Position numbers and translations under genes: made by a program. Of a stretch of 64,000 bases of DNA, positions 1-8,568 are shown in pieces (position 1 is the stretch's first letter; each line of letters begins with the position of its first letter). The notes beneath the pieces are model-generated. The model saw only the letters and a program-made list of their open reading frames with translations, was not told where the DNA came from and ran no database searches. Where the stretch lies: contig NZ_CP091277.1 in NCBI RefSeq assembly GCF_029633965.1, positions 1,981,940 to 2,045,939 on the forward strand, written 5' to 3'. Source of the stretch: Methanogenium sp. S4BF (GTDB lineage: Archaea > Halobacteriota > Methanomicrobia > Methanomicrobiales > Methanomicrobiaceae).

Positions 1-888
1 CGGATCACAACCGGAACAGAGATGGGGCCGACGGGATGTCCCTGTTATCGTGTAGTGCACGATGAGCCGGGTGTCTGCGAGGGCTGTCCGATACCGGAGG
101 CACTGGAGAGGCAGCACCCGGTGCAGGGTACGGTTGCCACAGCCGACGGGACGGTCACGGAAGTGATCGCAAGCCCGGTACTGGATGAGAGCGGTGTGCC
201 TACCGGTATTGTGGTGACTGCTCTTGACGTTACCGCCCGTGAGGCGGCAGCTGCGGCCCTGCGGACCAGTGAACGGCAGTACCGGGATCTCTTCACCGGC
301 ATGAATACCGGGTTTGCCCTGATCAGGAGGGAAGAAAGTGATGATATCCGCTTCCTTACGGTAAACCCGGCTTTTGCGAAGATAACGGAGATAAAACCGG
401 AAAATGCGATCAACACCCCTGTTGAAGACGTCCTGCCCGGCAGGGGAATAACTGCACGGGAGATCCTCCGGCGGGTCCGTGAGGGCCGGGCCGGTGAACC
501 CATTGAGTTCCGTTCAGAGATACTGGGAAAGGATCTGCGTATCACTGCCTTTTCCACCGCGGAGGGGGATGAAGCAGGCGTCCTTCTGGAGGATGTAACA
601 GGCATTGTCGAACTCAGGCGGCAGCAGCGTGAGACACTGGAGCAGATCGAGCGGAACCTGGAGCACCTTGCCATTCTCAATGATGAGATCAGAAACCCCC
701 TGATGGTGATCCTCGGGTATACCGAACTTGATGAGGGTGTCTATGCGGACCGGATCTATGAGCAGATTGCCACGATCAACGAACTGGTCCGCCGCCTGGA
801 CCAGCGCTGGCTGGAATCAGAGAAGGTCCGTGAGTTCCTGCGCAAACACCATGGCTGGGATCCGGATGAACCCGATGAGCGGTCCTGA
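1..888 (+). CDS. PAS sensor protein, 5' end outside the window
   Basis: The reading frame is open from base 1, so the protein begins upstream and the ATG at 22 is probably internal. The visible part holds the end of one PAS domain with a four-cysteine cluster (CPCY, then CEGCP) and a complete second PAS domain (about residues 85-205 of the visible part). A C-terminal helical segment contains NDEIRNPLMVILGY, which aligns with the H-box of HisKA dimerisation domains (SHELRTPL) but has Asp where the phospho-accepting His belongs. No HATPase domain follows, so it is probably not an active histidine kinase. The same C-terminus ends the six-PAS protein at 52900-55806. No membrane segment is visible, so it is likely cytoplasmic. 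Partner and signal are unknown. Confidence 0.85.
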   Translation, partial: RITTGTEMGPTGCPCYRVVHDEPGVCEGCPIPEALERQHPVQGTVATADGTVTEVIASPVLDESGVPTGIVVTALDVTAREAAAAALRTSERQYRDLFTGMNTGFALIRREESDDIRFLTVNPAFAKITEIKPENAINTPVEDVLPGRGITAREILRRVREGRAGEPIEFRSEILGKDLRITAFSTAEGDEAGVLLEDVTGIVELRRQQRETLEQIERNLEHLAILNDEIRNPLMVILGYTELDEGVYADRIYEQIATINELVRRLDQRWLESEKVREFLRKHHGWDPDEPDERS

Positions 889-919
889 CGGCACCTGGCC
901 CGTGTGCCTCTCTGCGTAT

Positions 920-941
920 TCTCCGGGAGACGTTCCGGAGA
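920..941. other. Inverted repeat downstream of the PAS gene
   Basis: A perfect 7-bp stem (TCTCCGG / CCGGAGA) with an 8-base loop lies 32 bp after the stop at 888. No T-run follows, so a role as terminator or mRNA 3' end structure is only a guess. Confidence 0.3.
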
Positions 942-1045
942 CAGTGGATGGGATTACCGGGAAAAAGGATCTGATCTCTTCTCCATGAAAAGGGGAGCAC
1001 ATCTTCAATGAACAGAGCATGAAAGATACGTTTCACGTTCGTATT

Positions 1046-1453
1046 TTAAAAGAAGGCATCAGAGTAGGTAGCGACAACTGCGGTCTCGGGGAGTGTCCCG
1101 CTGGTAAGCAGGGTATAGGTCTCTTCCTCCACGGTGAGGGTGGTGGTATTGGTACGTGTTGCCACTTCTCCTTTGGAAAGACGCCCGATTGGAAAGACAA
1201 GGTCTGCCTGCTGCCACTCAGGCGCACCGGGAGGCGTTGTCAGGTAGACCGCCACGACTATATTGTCTGCAGCGGCGGTTCCGGTGTTCTCGACGGTCAG
1301 GGTGACAGTGTAAGTGAGTGTGAGGTTTGCGGGATCGGTTTCTGCCACAGCCGCCACTGTCCCGTAGCTGAGGGCAGGGGTGCCGGGTTCGCCGAAGAGG
1401 GCAAACAGCAGCAGACAGCTGCCGGCGATGATAAGGGGGATGTACCACTTCAT
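1046..1453 (-). CDS. Small exported CARDB/DUF11-like protein
   Basis: A 135-residue protein with an N-terminal hydrophobic segment (residues 4-20) that looks like a signal peptide or membrane anchor. The rest is a beta-rich domain with the alternating pattern of CARDB/DUF11-type Ig-like folds (TLTYTVTLTVENTGTAAADN, then Thr-rich strands). These folds are usually adhesive or structural modules of archaeal envelope proteins. There is no C-terminal anchor. It is divergent from the cyclophilin gene and convergent with the PAS gene. Exact function is not recognisable. Confidence 0.65.
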   Translation of the reverse strand: MKWYIPLIIAGSCLLLFALFGEPGTPALSYGTVAAVAETDPANLTLTYTVTLTVENTGTAAADNIVVAVYLTTPPGAPEWQQADLVFPIGRLSKGEVATRTNTTTLTVEEETYTLLTSGTLPETAVVATYSDAFF

Positions 1454-1517
1454 CTTTCGGATAGATTAGGGAGTGGCAGCATTTGCCTGTTGCGGCGGAG
1501 ACAGTGGACTAACCCAT

Positions 1518-1527
1518 GATTATTTAT
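1518..1527 (+). promoter_or_regulatory. Putative TATA element for the cyclophilin gene
   Basis: The sequence GATTATTTAT lies about 70 bp before the ATG at 1595. A start site about 25 bp downstream would leave a short leader carrying the AAGGAG ribosome site at 1580-1585. Assignment is by pattern only. Confidence 0.35.
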
Positions 1528-1594
1528 CTGCCGGGGTGTAAAAAGACTGAGAATACAGGTGCGATAGTGCCTGTACACGAAAGGAGCAACCCCG

Positions 1595-2074
1595 ATGCCT
1601 ACCAGAGTAAAATTAGAAACGACCAAGGGCGACATTATCATCGAACTCTACGATGACATGCCAATCACTGCAGGAAACTTCAAAAAACTCGTTGAGGATG
1701 GATTTTATGACGGAATCGTCTTCCACCGGGTGATCCGGAATTTCATGATCCAGGGCGGCTGTCCGAAGGGCACCGGCACCGGCGGACCAGGCTATACCAT
1801 CAAAGACGAGTTTGTCAAGGGCCACTCAAACATCCGTGGCACCATATCAATGGCGAACACCGGCCAGCCAAACAGCGGCGGTTCACAGTTCTTTATTAAC
1901 CTGGTGAACAACAAATTCCTGGACTTTGATGACCGCCAGACCCCGTCCAAGCATCCGGTCTTTGGCGAAGTGGTTGAGGGGATGGATGTTGTCGATGCCA
2001 TTGCATTCTCCCGCACCGACAAAAATGACCGCCCGGTAGAGAAGGTTGTCATCACAAAGGCAACCATTCTCTGA
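1595..2074 (+). CDS. Peptidyl-prolyl cis-trans isomerase, cyclophilin type
   Basis: A 159-residue single-domain cyclophilin that would speed cis-trans isomerisation of Xaa-Pro bonds during folding. The core motifs are present: FHRVIRNFMIQGG around residues 46-58 (catalytic Arg in FHRV), GTISMANTGQPNSGGSQFFI around 88-107, and HPVFGEVVEGMDVVD near 121-135. There is no signal peptide, so it is cytoplasmic. The ATG is preceded by AAGGAG with 9-base spacing, which supports this start. It is monocistronic and its end nearly meets the convergent surface-protein gene. Confidence 0.95.
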   Translation: MPTRVKLETTKGDIIIELYDDMPITAGNFKKLVEDGFYDGIVFHRVIRNFMIQGGCPKGTGTGGPGYTIKDEFVKGHSNIRGTISMANTGQPNSGGSQFFINLVNNKFLDFDDRQTPSKHPVFGEVVEGMDVVDAIAFSRTDKNDRPVEKVVITKATIL

Positions 2075-2085
2075 AATATTCTTTT

Positions 2086-2655
2086 TTATTCGTTTCGTCG
2101 TCTGAGAGCAGATGCGCATCCAAGAGCACTGATGCCTGCTGCCGCAAGCACGGTCCCCACCCCTCCCGGAGAGGTGGTCGGTGCCGGCACACTGGCGGAT
2201 GGTGCGGTCTCTTTCGGTGAGGCGGCTGGTATTGGTGTAAGGGTGGATGCCGGAGTAGTGGCAGGCACCGGTGTTTCCGGGGGAGCGGTGACGACAAAGG
2301 TCTGCATCAGCACCGCGGAGGATCCATACGGGTACTCCCCGGATTTGGACAGCTGAATTTTATAGGTCGCGGGCAGAAATCCGGTGGTGTCGATGACAAA
2401 TCCCCAGTTCCCTCCCTCTGCTACTGTAAACGGGTAGCGGCCTGCTTCCCTCGCGGGGTAGTTCGGCACTTCCCGATAGAGGATTGCTTCGTCTGCGTAC
2501 CCGGCCGGTATCGTGCTTGTACCGGTGATCGTTACCATCCCGCCTGGCATGGTCTCGGAAGGGTTTACGGTAAATGCGATGGTATACCCGGCGGCCGTCC
2601 CTCCCAGAAGGGCGCAGCAGGCGGCGAGTATGCATATCTTACGTATTGTCTTCAT
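2086..2655 (-). CDS. Surface protein with C-terminal anchor, paralogue of the next gene
   Basis: I place the start at the ATG at 2655, which gives 189 residues beginning MKTIRKICILAACCALL, a typical signal peptide. An open frame continues upstream to 2727 but would bury that signal. One beta-rich domain (about 22-120) contains NGTST/ITGTSTIPAG-type strands and a YPYGSS motif. A Thr/Pro/Ala-rich stalk and a hydrophobic C-terminus ending in a basic tail (SALRRRNE) follow, as in archaeal cell-surface proteins. The domain is clearly related to the N-terminal domain of the protein at 2715-3506, implying tandem duplication. Ligand and role are unknown. Confidence 0.7.
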   Translation of the reverse strand: MKTIRKICILAACCALLGGTAAGYTIAFTVNPSETMPGGMVTITGTSTIPAGYADEAILYREVPNYPAREAGRYPFTVAEGGNWGFVIDTTGFLPATYKIQLSKSGEYPYGSSAVLMQTFVVTAPPETPVPATTPASTLTPIPAASPKETAPSASVPAPTTSPGGVGTVLAAAGISALGCASALRRRNE

Positions 2656-2714
2656 CGCCTGTCTTTCTCTTCTGGCAGTGGCAGGTGGGGTGGACAGCCT
2701 CTCCTGAATGTGAC

Positions 2715-3506
2715 TCATGAGTCCCACCCCCGTCTGCAGCAGTATGCCGCACAGATGAACCCTGCGAGGATACCAGCGAGTGGGGCAGGCGTTCTCTCTG
2801 CCGGTGCAGCTGCAGGTCCTGCTGGAGATTCCGGTGTCACCACCGGCGCCGGGGTGACAGCAGGAACCGGGATGACGGTCACCTCGTCAGTGGTCAGAAG
2901 GCCCTTTTCATCGGAATACCGGACTGTGTAGGTGTCCGGCCCGGGTACAGAGCAACTGAAGGCGAAGGCGCCGTCTGCTGCAACCGGGACCGTGACAGTT
3001 CCACAGATGTCATTGCCGGCGCTGTCGGAGACATCTATCAGGATATGGCCACCCTCAGGGGAATGGGCCACTCCTGAGATGGCGATGTTTCCCTGCCAGT
3101 ACTGCGTCGCAGGGGTCGTTACCACACAGTCCTTTGAGCGGTCAATCACCTCGACAAACCGATAGGTGACCGAGGACGACCCAAGGGGATAGTTGCTTTT
3201 TTTTCCGATCTCAAGCTTGTAGGAGGTCGCCATCCAGCCGTCAGTTGAGAAGGTGGCCGCCCAGGCACCGTCCGGCCCTGTGGTAAAGACCCGGTAGTCG
3301 ACTGATACCGGCATATTGCCCGGCATATCGCGGTAGGCGATGATGGAGCCCTGTGCGCCAGGCGGGCAGGTGCTGGTGCCGTTCACTGCAATCGGTTCTC
3401 CGGCACTCACCCAGGACGGAGCGTCAAATGATATCAGGTATCCGGCAGCTGTCCCGGAAAGGACAGCAGCCGCCAGAATAGTCAGAAACACAACGGATAC
3501 TCTCAT
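2715..3506 (-). CDS. Surface protein with two beta domains and C-terminal anchor
   Basis: From the ATG at 3506 this is 263 residues: a signal peptide (MRVSVVFLTILAAAVLSGTA), then a domain (about 22-120) sharing the NGTSTCPPGA and SNYPLGSSS motifs with the downstream paralogue. A second Ig-like domain (about 125-210) follows, then a Pro/Ala/Thr stalk and a hydrophobic segment with a basic end (YCCRRGWDS). The architecture is that of a membrane-anchored exported protein. A GTG three codons upstream (3515) is an alternative start. It precedes its paralogue by about 60 bp on the same strand and the two are probably co-transcribed. Confidence 0.7.
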   Translation of the reverse strand: MRVSVVFLTILAAAVLSGTAAGYLISFDAPSWVSAGEPIAVNGTSTCPPGAQGSIIAYRDMPGNMPVSVDYRVFTTGPDGAWAATFSTDGWMATSYKLEIGKKSNYPLGSSSVTYRFVEVIDRSKDCVVTTPATQYWQGNIAISGVAHSPEGGHILIDVSDSAGNDICGTVTVPVAADGAFAFSCSVPGPDTYTVRYSDEKGLLTTDEVTVIPVPAVTPAPVVTPESPAGPAAAPAERTPAPLAGILAGFICAAYCCRRGWDS

Positions 3507-3572
3507 GTCAGTCACTTCTTATATAACTGAAAAGAGGGGATGACGGGTCATAACCCTTTCTTCCGAAAATGC

Positions 3573-4391
3573 TCAGGCCCAAAAAAGGAAGGCACCGGCG
3601 GATGCCGCACAAAAAAGGGTGATCATCGATATGATGAGTCCGTATTCCCTGCCGGTGAGTGCTTTTTTTTTCAGATGCTCATAGGCATCCTTTCCGTATC
3701 CGCGGCAGAGCATTGCGGTATAGGTGCGTTCGCCCTGTTCATAACTGCGCAGAAACATCGTGCCGATGGTGTAGGCAAGGATCTTCATCCGGTAGCGGTA
3801 GGATAAGGCCCGGGAGAAGGCGTTGAAGTGGCGGACGGCGAGGGCGTCGTTGATGTCTGCATACATCTCTGCGAAGACGAAGAGGTAGCGGATCATCATT
3901 CCGAGGGAGAGTGCCATCACCGAAGGAAACCCGAGGCGCCGCGCTCCCTGCAGCAAATCCTCCATGGGAGTCGTGGATGACAAAAGAATCACCCAGATAA
4001 TACATGCCGTGAATTTCAGGGCAAGAATGGTCGCGAATTCAACGGATTCAGCATATATCGATATCCCGAACGGGAAGGTGACTATTGGAGTGAATACGTC
4101 ATAATATGGATTTTCAAAGAATATCTGAAAGAAAATGATGAACAGCCCAAAGGGCAGGGTCATCAGGTAGCGCCAGAAAAAGACGCGTGGCGAGAGACCC
4201 GAGAGAGCCCACCAGACAGTAAAGAGCCCAAACCAGCAGAGTGCGAGCGGGTATACCGCGGTGGAGTAGGGCATGGCCACCATCGAGATGATGGCAGCAA
4301 AGGTGATGATTATTTTTACCCGGGCATCCAGCCGGTGGACACGGCTGGTGCCCTGGGCGTCGCGTTCAATGGTGGCGAGATGTTCGATCAT
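3573..4391 (-). CDS. cbiQ: Energy-coupling factor transmembrane protein CbiQ
   Basis: A 272-residue T-component of a group I ECF importer for Co2+ or Ni2+. It links the substrate-specific CbiM/CbiN module to the ATPase. The early hydrophobic helices, the Arg-containing cytoplasmic helices with the family's AxxRG-type coupling signature (LLQGARRLGFP near 145-155; CRGYGKDAYE near 232-241) and the length fit CbiQ. It overlaps cbiO by 4 bp (ATGA), indicating translational coupling. Whether the operon carries cobalt or nickel cannot be decided from sequence; methanogens need both. Confidence 0.92.
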   Translation of the reverse strand: MIEHLATIERDAQGTSRVHRLDARVKIIITFAAIISMVAMPYSTAVYPLALCWFGLFTVWWALSGLSPRVFFWRYLMTLPFGLFIIFFQIFFENPYYDVFTPIVTFPFGISIYAESVEFATILALKFTACIIWVILLSSTTPMEDLLQGARRLGFPSVMALSLGMMIRYLFVFAEMYADINDALAVRHFNAFSRALSYRYRMKILAYTIGTMFLRSYEQGERTYTAMLCRGYGKDAYEHLKKKALTGREYGLIISMITLFCAASAGAFLFWA

Positions 4392-5221
4392 GCCCGGTCC
4401 GCCAGCAGCCGGAGGAGTTCAGCCTCCACATCGCGGTAGGAGGACCCCGCATCAATTCTGATGCCGCTGTCCCTGAGCGACCGCAGGAGGCGTGCCAGAA
4501 TGGGAACGTCCAGGCGTGCCCCGCGGAGGAGTTCTTCACGGAGGAATATCTCATCCGGCGTACCTTCCCCCGCGATGATGCCGTCCTGCATTACATAGAC
4601 ATAATCAGCGATCTCCGGGACCAGGTCAACCTGATGGGTGGAGAAGATGACCGTCATCCCGTAGGTGTCCGGGAGGGTGCGGAGAAAGCCGGTAAGTTCC
4701 CGGACACCCTGCGGATCAAGGCCGGAGGATGGCTCATCCAGCACAATCACCTGCGGCTCCATCGCGAGAACCCCTGCGATGGCCACCCGTTTCTTCTCTC
4801 CTCCCGAGAGCTTGTGCGGGGTGCGGTGGCGCAGATGCCCGGCTTCCATCAGGCGAAGGGCTTCATCGACCCGGTGCGTAACCGTCTCTTCATCGAGGCC
4901 AAGGTTCACCGGGCCGAAGGCGACATCCTGCTCCACGGTTGGGGAGAAGATCTGGTCATCGGGATTCTGGAAGACCATGCCCACGGTCTTTCGCACCTCC
5001 CTGATATTCTTTTTTGTTACCGCTTCTCCGTGCACGAGCACCTGCCCGGAGGTCGGTGTGAGGATGCCACAGAAATGGCTGAAAAGAGTGCTTTTACCCG
5101 CTCCGTTCGAGCCAAGAACGGCTATCCGTGCATGCCTGTGGATATGCATGCTGACCGACCGAAGGGCATCGATCCCTCCCGGGTAGGAGTAGGTGAGGTC
5201 ACGTGTCTCGATGATGTGCAT
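4388..5221 (-). CDS. cbiO: ECF transporter ATP-binding protein CbiO
   Basis: A 277-residue ABC ATPase that powers metal uptake through CbiQ. Walker A is GSNGAGKST (about 34-42), the signature LSGGEKKRVAIAG (about 138-150), and Walker B VIVLDEPSSGLD (about 158-169) is followed by the H-loop STHQVD. It is preceded by a 183-bp spacer after cbiN rather than the tight spacing seen elsewhere in the cluster, so it may use an additional promoter or processing site. Confidence 0.95.
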   Translation of the reverse strand: MHIIETRDLTYSYPGGIDALRSVSMHIHRHARIAVLGSNGAGKSTLFSHFCGILTPTSGQVLVHGEAVTKKNIREVRKTVGMVFQNPDDQIFSPTVEQDVAFGPVNLGLDEETVTHRVDEALRLMEAGHLRHRTPHKLSGGEKKRVAIAGVLAMEPQVIVLDEPSSGLDPQGVRELTGFLRTLPDTYGMTVIFSTHQVDLVPEIADYVYVMQDGIIAGEGTPDEIFLREELLRGARLDVPILARLLRSLRDSGIRIDAGSSYRDVEAELLRLLADRA

Positions 5222-5302
5222 GGATAGATACCGTAGAGAAATCTCTGCAGGGAATGGGTATTAAGATTGTCATATTGTGTATGAAAAAATAGGTATTCGT
5301 TT

Positions 5303-5322
5303 TTCTCTGGTATGTCAGAGAA
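5303..5322. other. Inverted repeat between cbiN and cbiO
   Basis: A perfect 7-bp stem (TTCTCTG / CAGAGAA) with a 6-base loop sits in the 183-bp gap of an otherwise overlapping operon. It could be an mRNA processing or attenuation structure, or an operator. There is no further support. Confidence 0.35.
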
Positions 5323-5404
5323 TGGGGAGGGGTTCAGTCTCCCTGCCCCGGAAACGGGAATCCGGTAATTGTCGGTATACGTGTGCCTGGTGTGGAGGCC
5401 TGTA

Positions 5405-5746
5405 TTAGTTCGCTTTTGCAGCGACCAGACGTGAGGCGATGAAGGCCAGTCCGAAGGCGATGACGATGCCTGCAAAGACAGCAAAGAGTTCTCCCGCTTT
5501 CCCTCCCTCATCGCCGGTGGTGTAGTCAGGCAGCGGTGCTTCGTATTCGAAAGCGTCACTTACCCCGACTGCTTCCGGGTCCCCGTCTTCAGGGGATGGG
5601 CCGGTGAGGGTCTTTTCGCCCTGCACAAAGAGAGCGGTGGACTCCAGGCCGTCCGGGTCACCGGATGCAAGGAATACTGCAAGGCCGCCGATGAGAATCG
5701 CGATCACCAGGCCGCCGATGAGAAACTGGCTATTGGAGATGTTCAT
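5405..5746 (-). CDS. PDGLE-domain CbiN/NikN-type protein
   Basis: A 113-residue protein with two transmembrane segments (about 9-27 and 84-107) flanking an extracytoplasmic loop. The motif DPDGLES (about 30-36) is the hallmark of the PDGLE domain, the archaeal/bacterial counterpart of CbiN that assists the CbiM/NikM S-component in metal loading. It overlaps cbiM by 4 bp. PDGLE forms occur in both Ni and Co systems, so the metal remains open. Confidence 0.88.
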   Translation of the reverse strand: MNISNSQFLIGGLVIAILIGGLAVFLASGDPDGLESTALFVQGEKTLTGPSPEDGDPEAVGVSDAFEYEAPLPDYTTGDEGGKAGELFAVFAGIVIAFGLAFIASRLVAAKAN

Positions 5747-6387
5747 GCTGCAGCCTCCGTGGCGGCGTTGTCTGTCAGCATATCCGGGCGTGCCGTTGCG
5801 ATGAAGTAGATCGCAGCAGCGGTGATGATGCCTTCAATGATGCCGATTGCCGCATGATAGGTGCCCATTGCAATGAGGCCCGGCACAAGGGGGAATGTGC
5901 CTGCAATGGCCATCTCAACAGCTGCTGCAAGTGCTGCAATGAGACAGGCAAGCCATGCTGCAACGCCTGCAGATGCATAGCGGTTCAGTCCTGCCCCGCT
6001 CAGGGTCTGGTAGCCGTAGAATCCGACAAATCCGCCGATGACACCCATATTGAGGATATTGACACCCATTGTGGTGAGGCCGCCGTCACCGAAGATAATG
6101 CCCTGGATGATCAGGACCAGCGTCAGGATGAAGACGGCCGCATACGGTGAGCCGAGCACAATGGCTGCGAGTGCGCCGCCGACAAGATGCCCGGAGGTGC
6201 CCATGGCGACCGGGAGGTTAAATGCCTGGATGGCAAATATTCCTGCAGAAAGGACCGCAACAAGCGGGATTTTGTCTTCAGACAGTTCATTCTTCGCCCA
6301 TTTTAGTGCGAGGGCAATAAAGACAAGTGCCACAATCCAGTAGATGGCACTCTGCCATAGTGGGAGAAACGCATCAGGTATATGCAT
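5743..6387 (-). CDS. cbiM: Cobalt/nickel ECF substrate-specific component CbiM
   Basis: A 214-residue polytopic protein starting MHIPDAFLP. In this family the N-terminal Met-His helps form the metal site after Met processing, so the start is well determined. About six or seven hydrophobic helices follow, with the conserved GTSGHLVGGALAAI segment (about 63-76) contributing further ligands. It is the first gene of a cluster running M-N-O-Q on the minus strand, and the upstream region to 6546 is shared divergently with the RNase III-like gene. Confidence 0.93.
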   Translation of the reverse strand: MHIPDAFLPLWQSAIYWIVALVFIALALKWAKNELSEDKIPLVAVLSAGIFAIQAFNLPVAMGTSGHLVGGALAAIVLGSPYAAVFILTLVLIIQGIIFGDGGLTTMGVNILNMGVIGGFVGFYGYQTLSGAGLNRYASAGVAAWLACLIAALAAAVEMAIAGTFPLVPGLIAMGTYHAAIGIIEGIITAAAIYFIATARPDMLTDNAATEAAA

Positions 6388-6546
6388 GGTAATCCACTTG
6401 AAAATATTACGTTTTTGTTTATATGTGTTACTAAATCAATCAAAATTCAAATTCGTAATATCATTTCTGATTTGTTCCCATATGGGTATTAAATCCGGAG
6501 GGAGAAGGGGTTATCTCTTCACTCATTCCAGATAACATGAATATCT

Positions 6547-6993
6547 ATGAATTTGCTGTACGATGAACTGGAGGATGCGCTTGGCTACCGGTTCCGCGAC
6601 CGTGCCCTGCTTGTTCGTGCCACCAACCGGCTTGCGGCGGCAAAAGAGGATGGATGCGGCGATGGCAGCGCAATGGACGGGCTGGCTACCCTTGGTGACG
6701 CGGTTATCGATGTGGTGGTGCTGGAGCATCTCATCGCAGGGGGGATGGAGAGCAAGGGTGAGCTCTCTGTAACCAAGATGAATATGGTTAATATGACGGT
6801 TCTCCGCCGTCTTGCAGAGTCCATTGAACTGCACCGCTATGTGACGTGGGGGAAGGGGGAGTCCGGGCAGGAGATCTGGCGGTCAGGGCGGGTGCTTGCG
6901 GAGTGCATGGAGGCGGTCTGTGGAGCGGCGTACCTTGACGGCGGAACAACAGCCGTTCAAAGGGTTCTTGCACACCTCGGCTTCTTTCCATAA
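6547..6993 (+). CDS. RNase III-like domain protein lacking a dsRNA-binding domain
   Basis: A 148-residue protein matching only the RNase III catalytic fold. The signature region reads MDGLATLGDAVIDVV (about 43-57), where active enzymes have ExLExLGDAV: the Asp of GDAV (D51) is kept but the metal-binding Glu four residues earlier is Ala. The second half of the site reads AECMEAVCGAAYLDGG: the final Glu is present and the usual Asp three residues before it is Glu. There is no C-terminal dsRBD. Activity on dsRNA is therefore doubtful and it may be a structural or RNA-binding homologue. Confidence 0.75.
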   Translation: MNLLYDELEDALGYRFRDRALLVRATNRLAAAKEDGCGDGSAMDGLATLGDAVIDVVVLEHLIAGGMESKGELSVTKMNMVNMTVLRRLAESIELHRYVTWGKGESGQEIWRSGRVLAECMEAVCGAAYLDGGTTAVQRVLAHLGFFP

Positions 6994-7236
6994 TCACGGT
7001 TTCAGAAATCCAAAGATTTCCGCTCTTTCTTTCATGCAGGATGTTTCCGGCCCGTGTTCTCTTCTCTCTGCATTATTCCTCCCGAACGGAGTATTTAGCA
7101 CCCGTGAGCGGCGGTAACTCCATCCCTGACGTATACAGCAGACCAACGGTTCGGCCCGGTGCATTCCGAAGACATGTGGTGACACTGAAGACCATGCACC
7201 ACAGAAGAGAAGGAAAATTGAGGTTATCTCTTTTGT
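6994..7236. other. Intergenic stretch, no gene seen
   Basis: The 243 bases between the convergent RNase III-like and PEGA genes show no convincing ORF, tRNA or repeat. A weak AAATC/GATTT stem just after the first stop might mark transcript ends. Confidence 0.5.
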
Positions 7237-8568
7237 TCAGCGGGCCCGGCGGGAGTGCATGAAGAGCAGGGCTATAATCCCTGCTGCCGGGATGAAGAGT
7301 GGTGCCGGGGTTGTGGTGGGCACCGGTGTTGCCGCCCCGCCCGGAGCGAGTGGCAGGGAGAGTGAAGCCGTCTGTCCGGCGGTGATGGTCACTGTTGCCT
7401 CTGCAGGCGCATACCCGTCAAGCTGAAGGCGGATGGTGTGGGTACCTGCAGGGATGGCCGAGATGGTGGCAGGGGTCATGCGGCCGGAGAGACTGCCGTC
7501 AATGGAGATCCGGGCACCCGGCGGGCTGGTGCTCACCGCAAGTTTTCCGGTCGCTGCGGATGAGGTGGGTGTGGTGGTGAATATGGCGCTGCCGGTTCCC
7601 TCCTCCATGTCGGCAGAGACCGTGATGGTCTGCCCTTCCGAGAGGGAGATGGTCTCCTGATAGTCATCGTATCCGCTGAGCCTGAGGAGAATGGTATGCT
7701 GTCCGGTCCTGAGGTCAGTGATGGGGAAATATCCGTTCTCCATCGTCTCGCCCTGGTAGATGCCGTTGAGGTATATGGCAGCGCCGGCCGGGACTGACCG
7801 GATGAGGATGGCATTCTCCGGCACAACGGAACTCAGGACGGCGTAGATGTACCGGGTGCCGCTGCCGGTCATGTCAATCGTCTCACGCCAGTTGTAATAG
7901 CCGTTTTTTGTGATGACGATCTGGTGCTCGCCGGGGTCGATATCGGTCTCTGTGTGGGGCGTTGTGCCGATGATGGTGCCGTCAAGTGAGATGTACGCAC
8001 CCGAAGGCTCGGAGGTAAAGATGATCTCGCCGCTGCCGCCCAGATTAAGCGTGACGGTCCGGTATTCACTGCCGGTCATGGTGACGATCTGTGTTGCACT
8101 CTCAGCACCCGGCATCTCGGCGATGACGGTGTATGTGCCCGGACGGAGACGGGTAACGGTCACGGGAGCCGTTCCCTGGTAGATGCCGTTGATATAGACT
8201 GAGGCACCGGTGGGAGAGGTCTGCACGGCAAGCGTACCGGTGGTCGTGCCGCTGTCTGCGGTGAGGGTGAAGTAGAGGTCAGTGGATGATCCGTCCGAAA
8301 CATAGGGCAGATTCTGTGAGACGGTATAATACCCGGCTTTCCGTATTTCAACTGTGCTGTAGCGGGGGCCTGTGGTAGAGACGGTGACGGTCAGAACCCC
8401 TCCTGAGGTCTGACCCTGGTAGACGCTGTCAAAATATACCGGTGCATAATCGATGTTGGTGTGGATGCGGTACTGTGCCAGTCCTGCTGCGGCGGGACAG
8501 AGGAGGAGGGCACCTGCAAGGAGGATCAGAATGCCGGCACAGAGGCGCCGGTGTGCGCGACCTGTCAT
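7237..8568 (-). CDS. PEGA-repeat surface protein with C-terminal anchor
   Basis: From the ATG at 8568, chosen because a signal peptide (CAGILILLAGALLLC) starts a few residues later, the protein has 443 residues. It consists of five consecutive PEGA-type beta repeats of about 65-75 residues. These are recognisable by patterns such as SPTGASVYINGIYQGTAP, SEPSGAYISLDGTIIGTTP and SVPAGAAIYLNGIYQGE, each followed by PGxYTV/GxHTI and a GY motif. A short Thr/Pro linker and a hydrophobic helix ending RRAR then anchor it. PEGA domains are envelope modules thought to contact S-layer or matrix. The open frame extends upstream to 8685 without a better start. Confidence 0.85.
   Translation of the reverse strand: MTGRAHRRLCAGILILLAGALLLCPAAAGLAQYRIHTNIDYAPVYFDSVYQGQTSGGVLTVTVSTTGPRYSTVEIRKAGYYTVSQNLPYVSDGSSTDLYFTLTADSGTTTGTLAVQTSPTGASVYINGIYQGTAPVTVTRLRPGTYTVIAEMPGAESATQIVTMTGSEYRTVTLNLGGSGEIIFTSEPSGAYISLDGTIIGTTPHTETDIDPGEHQIVITKNGYYNWRETIDMTGSGTRYIYAVLSSVVPENAILIRSVPAGAAIYLNGIYQGETMENGYFPITDLRTGQHTILLRLSGYDDYQETISLSEGQTITVSADMEEGTGSAIFTTTPTSSAATGKLAVSTSPPGARISIDGSLSGRMTPATISAIPAGTHTIRLQLDGYAPAEATVTITAGQTASLSLPLAPGGAATPVPTTTPAPLFIPAAGIIALLFMHSRRAR

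Noticed and set aside
3519-3526. TTATATAA just upstream of the surface-protein start at 3506 as its promoter
   Set aside because: At only about 15 bp from the start codon it would place transcription initiation inside the coding region.
6425-6461. GTGTTAC ... GTAATAT upstream of cbiM as a NikR-type operator
   Set aside because: The half-sites are 23 bases apart, not the 14-16 I expect for NikR sites, and the second half deviates; not strong enough to annotate.
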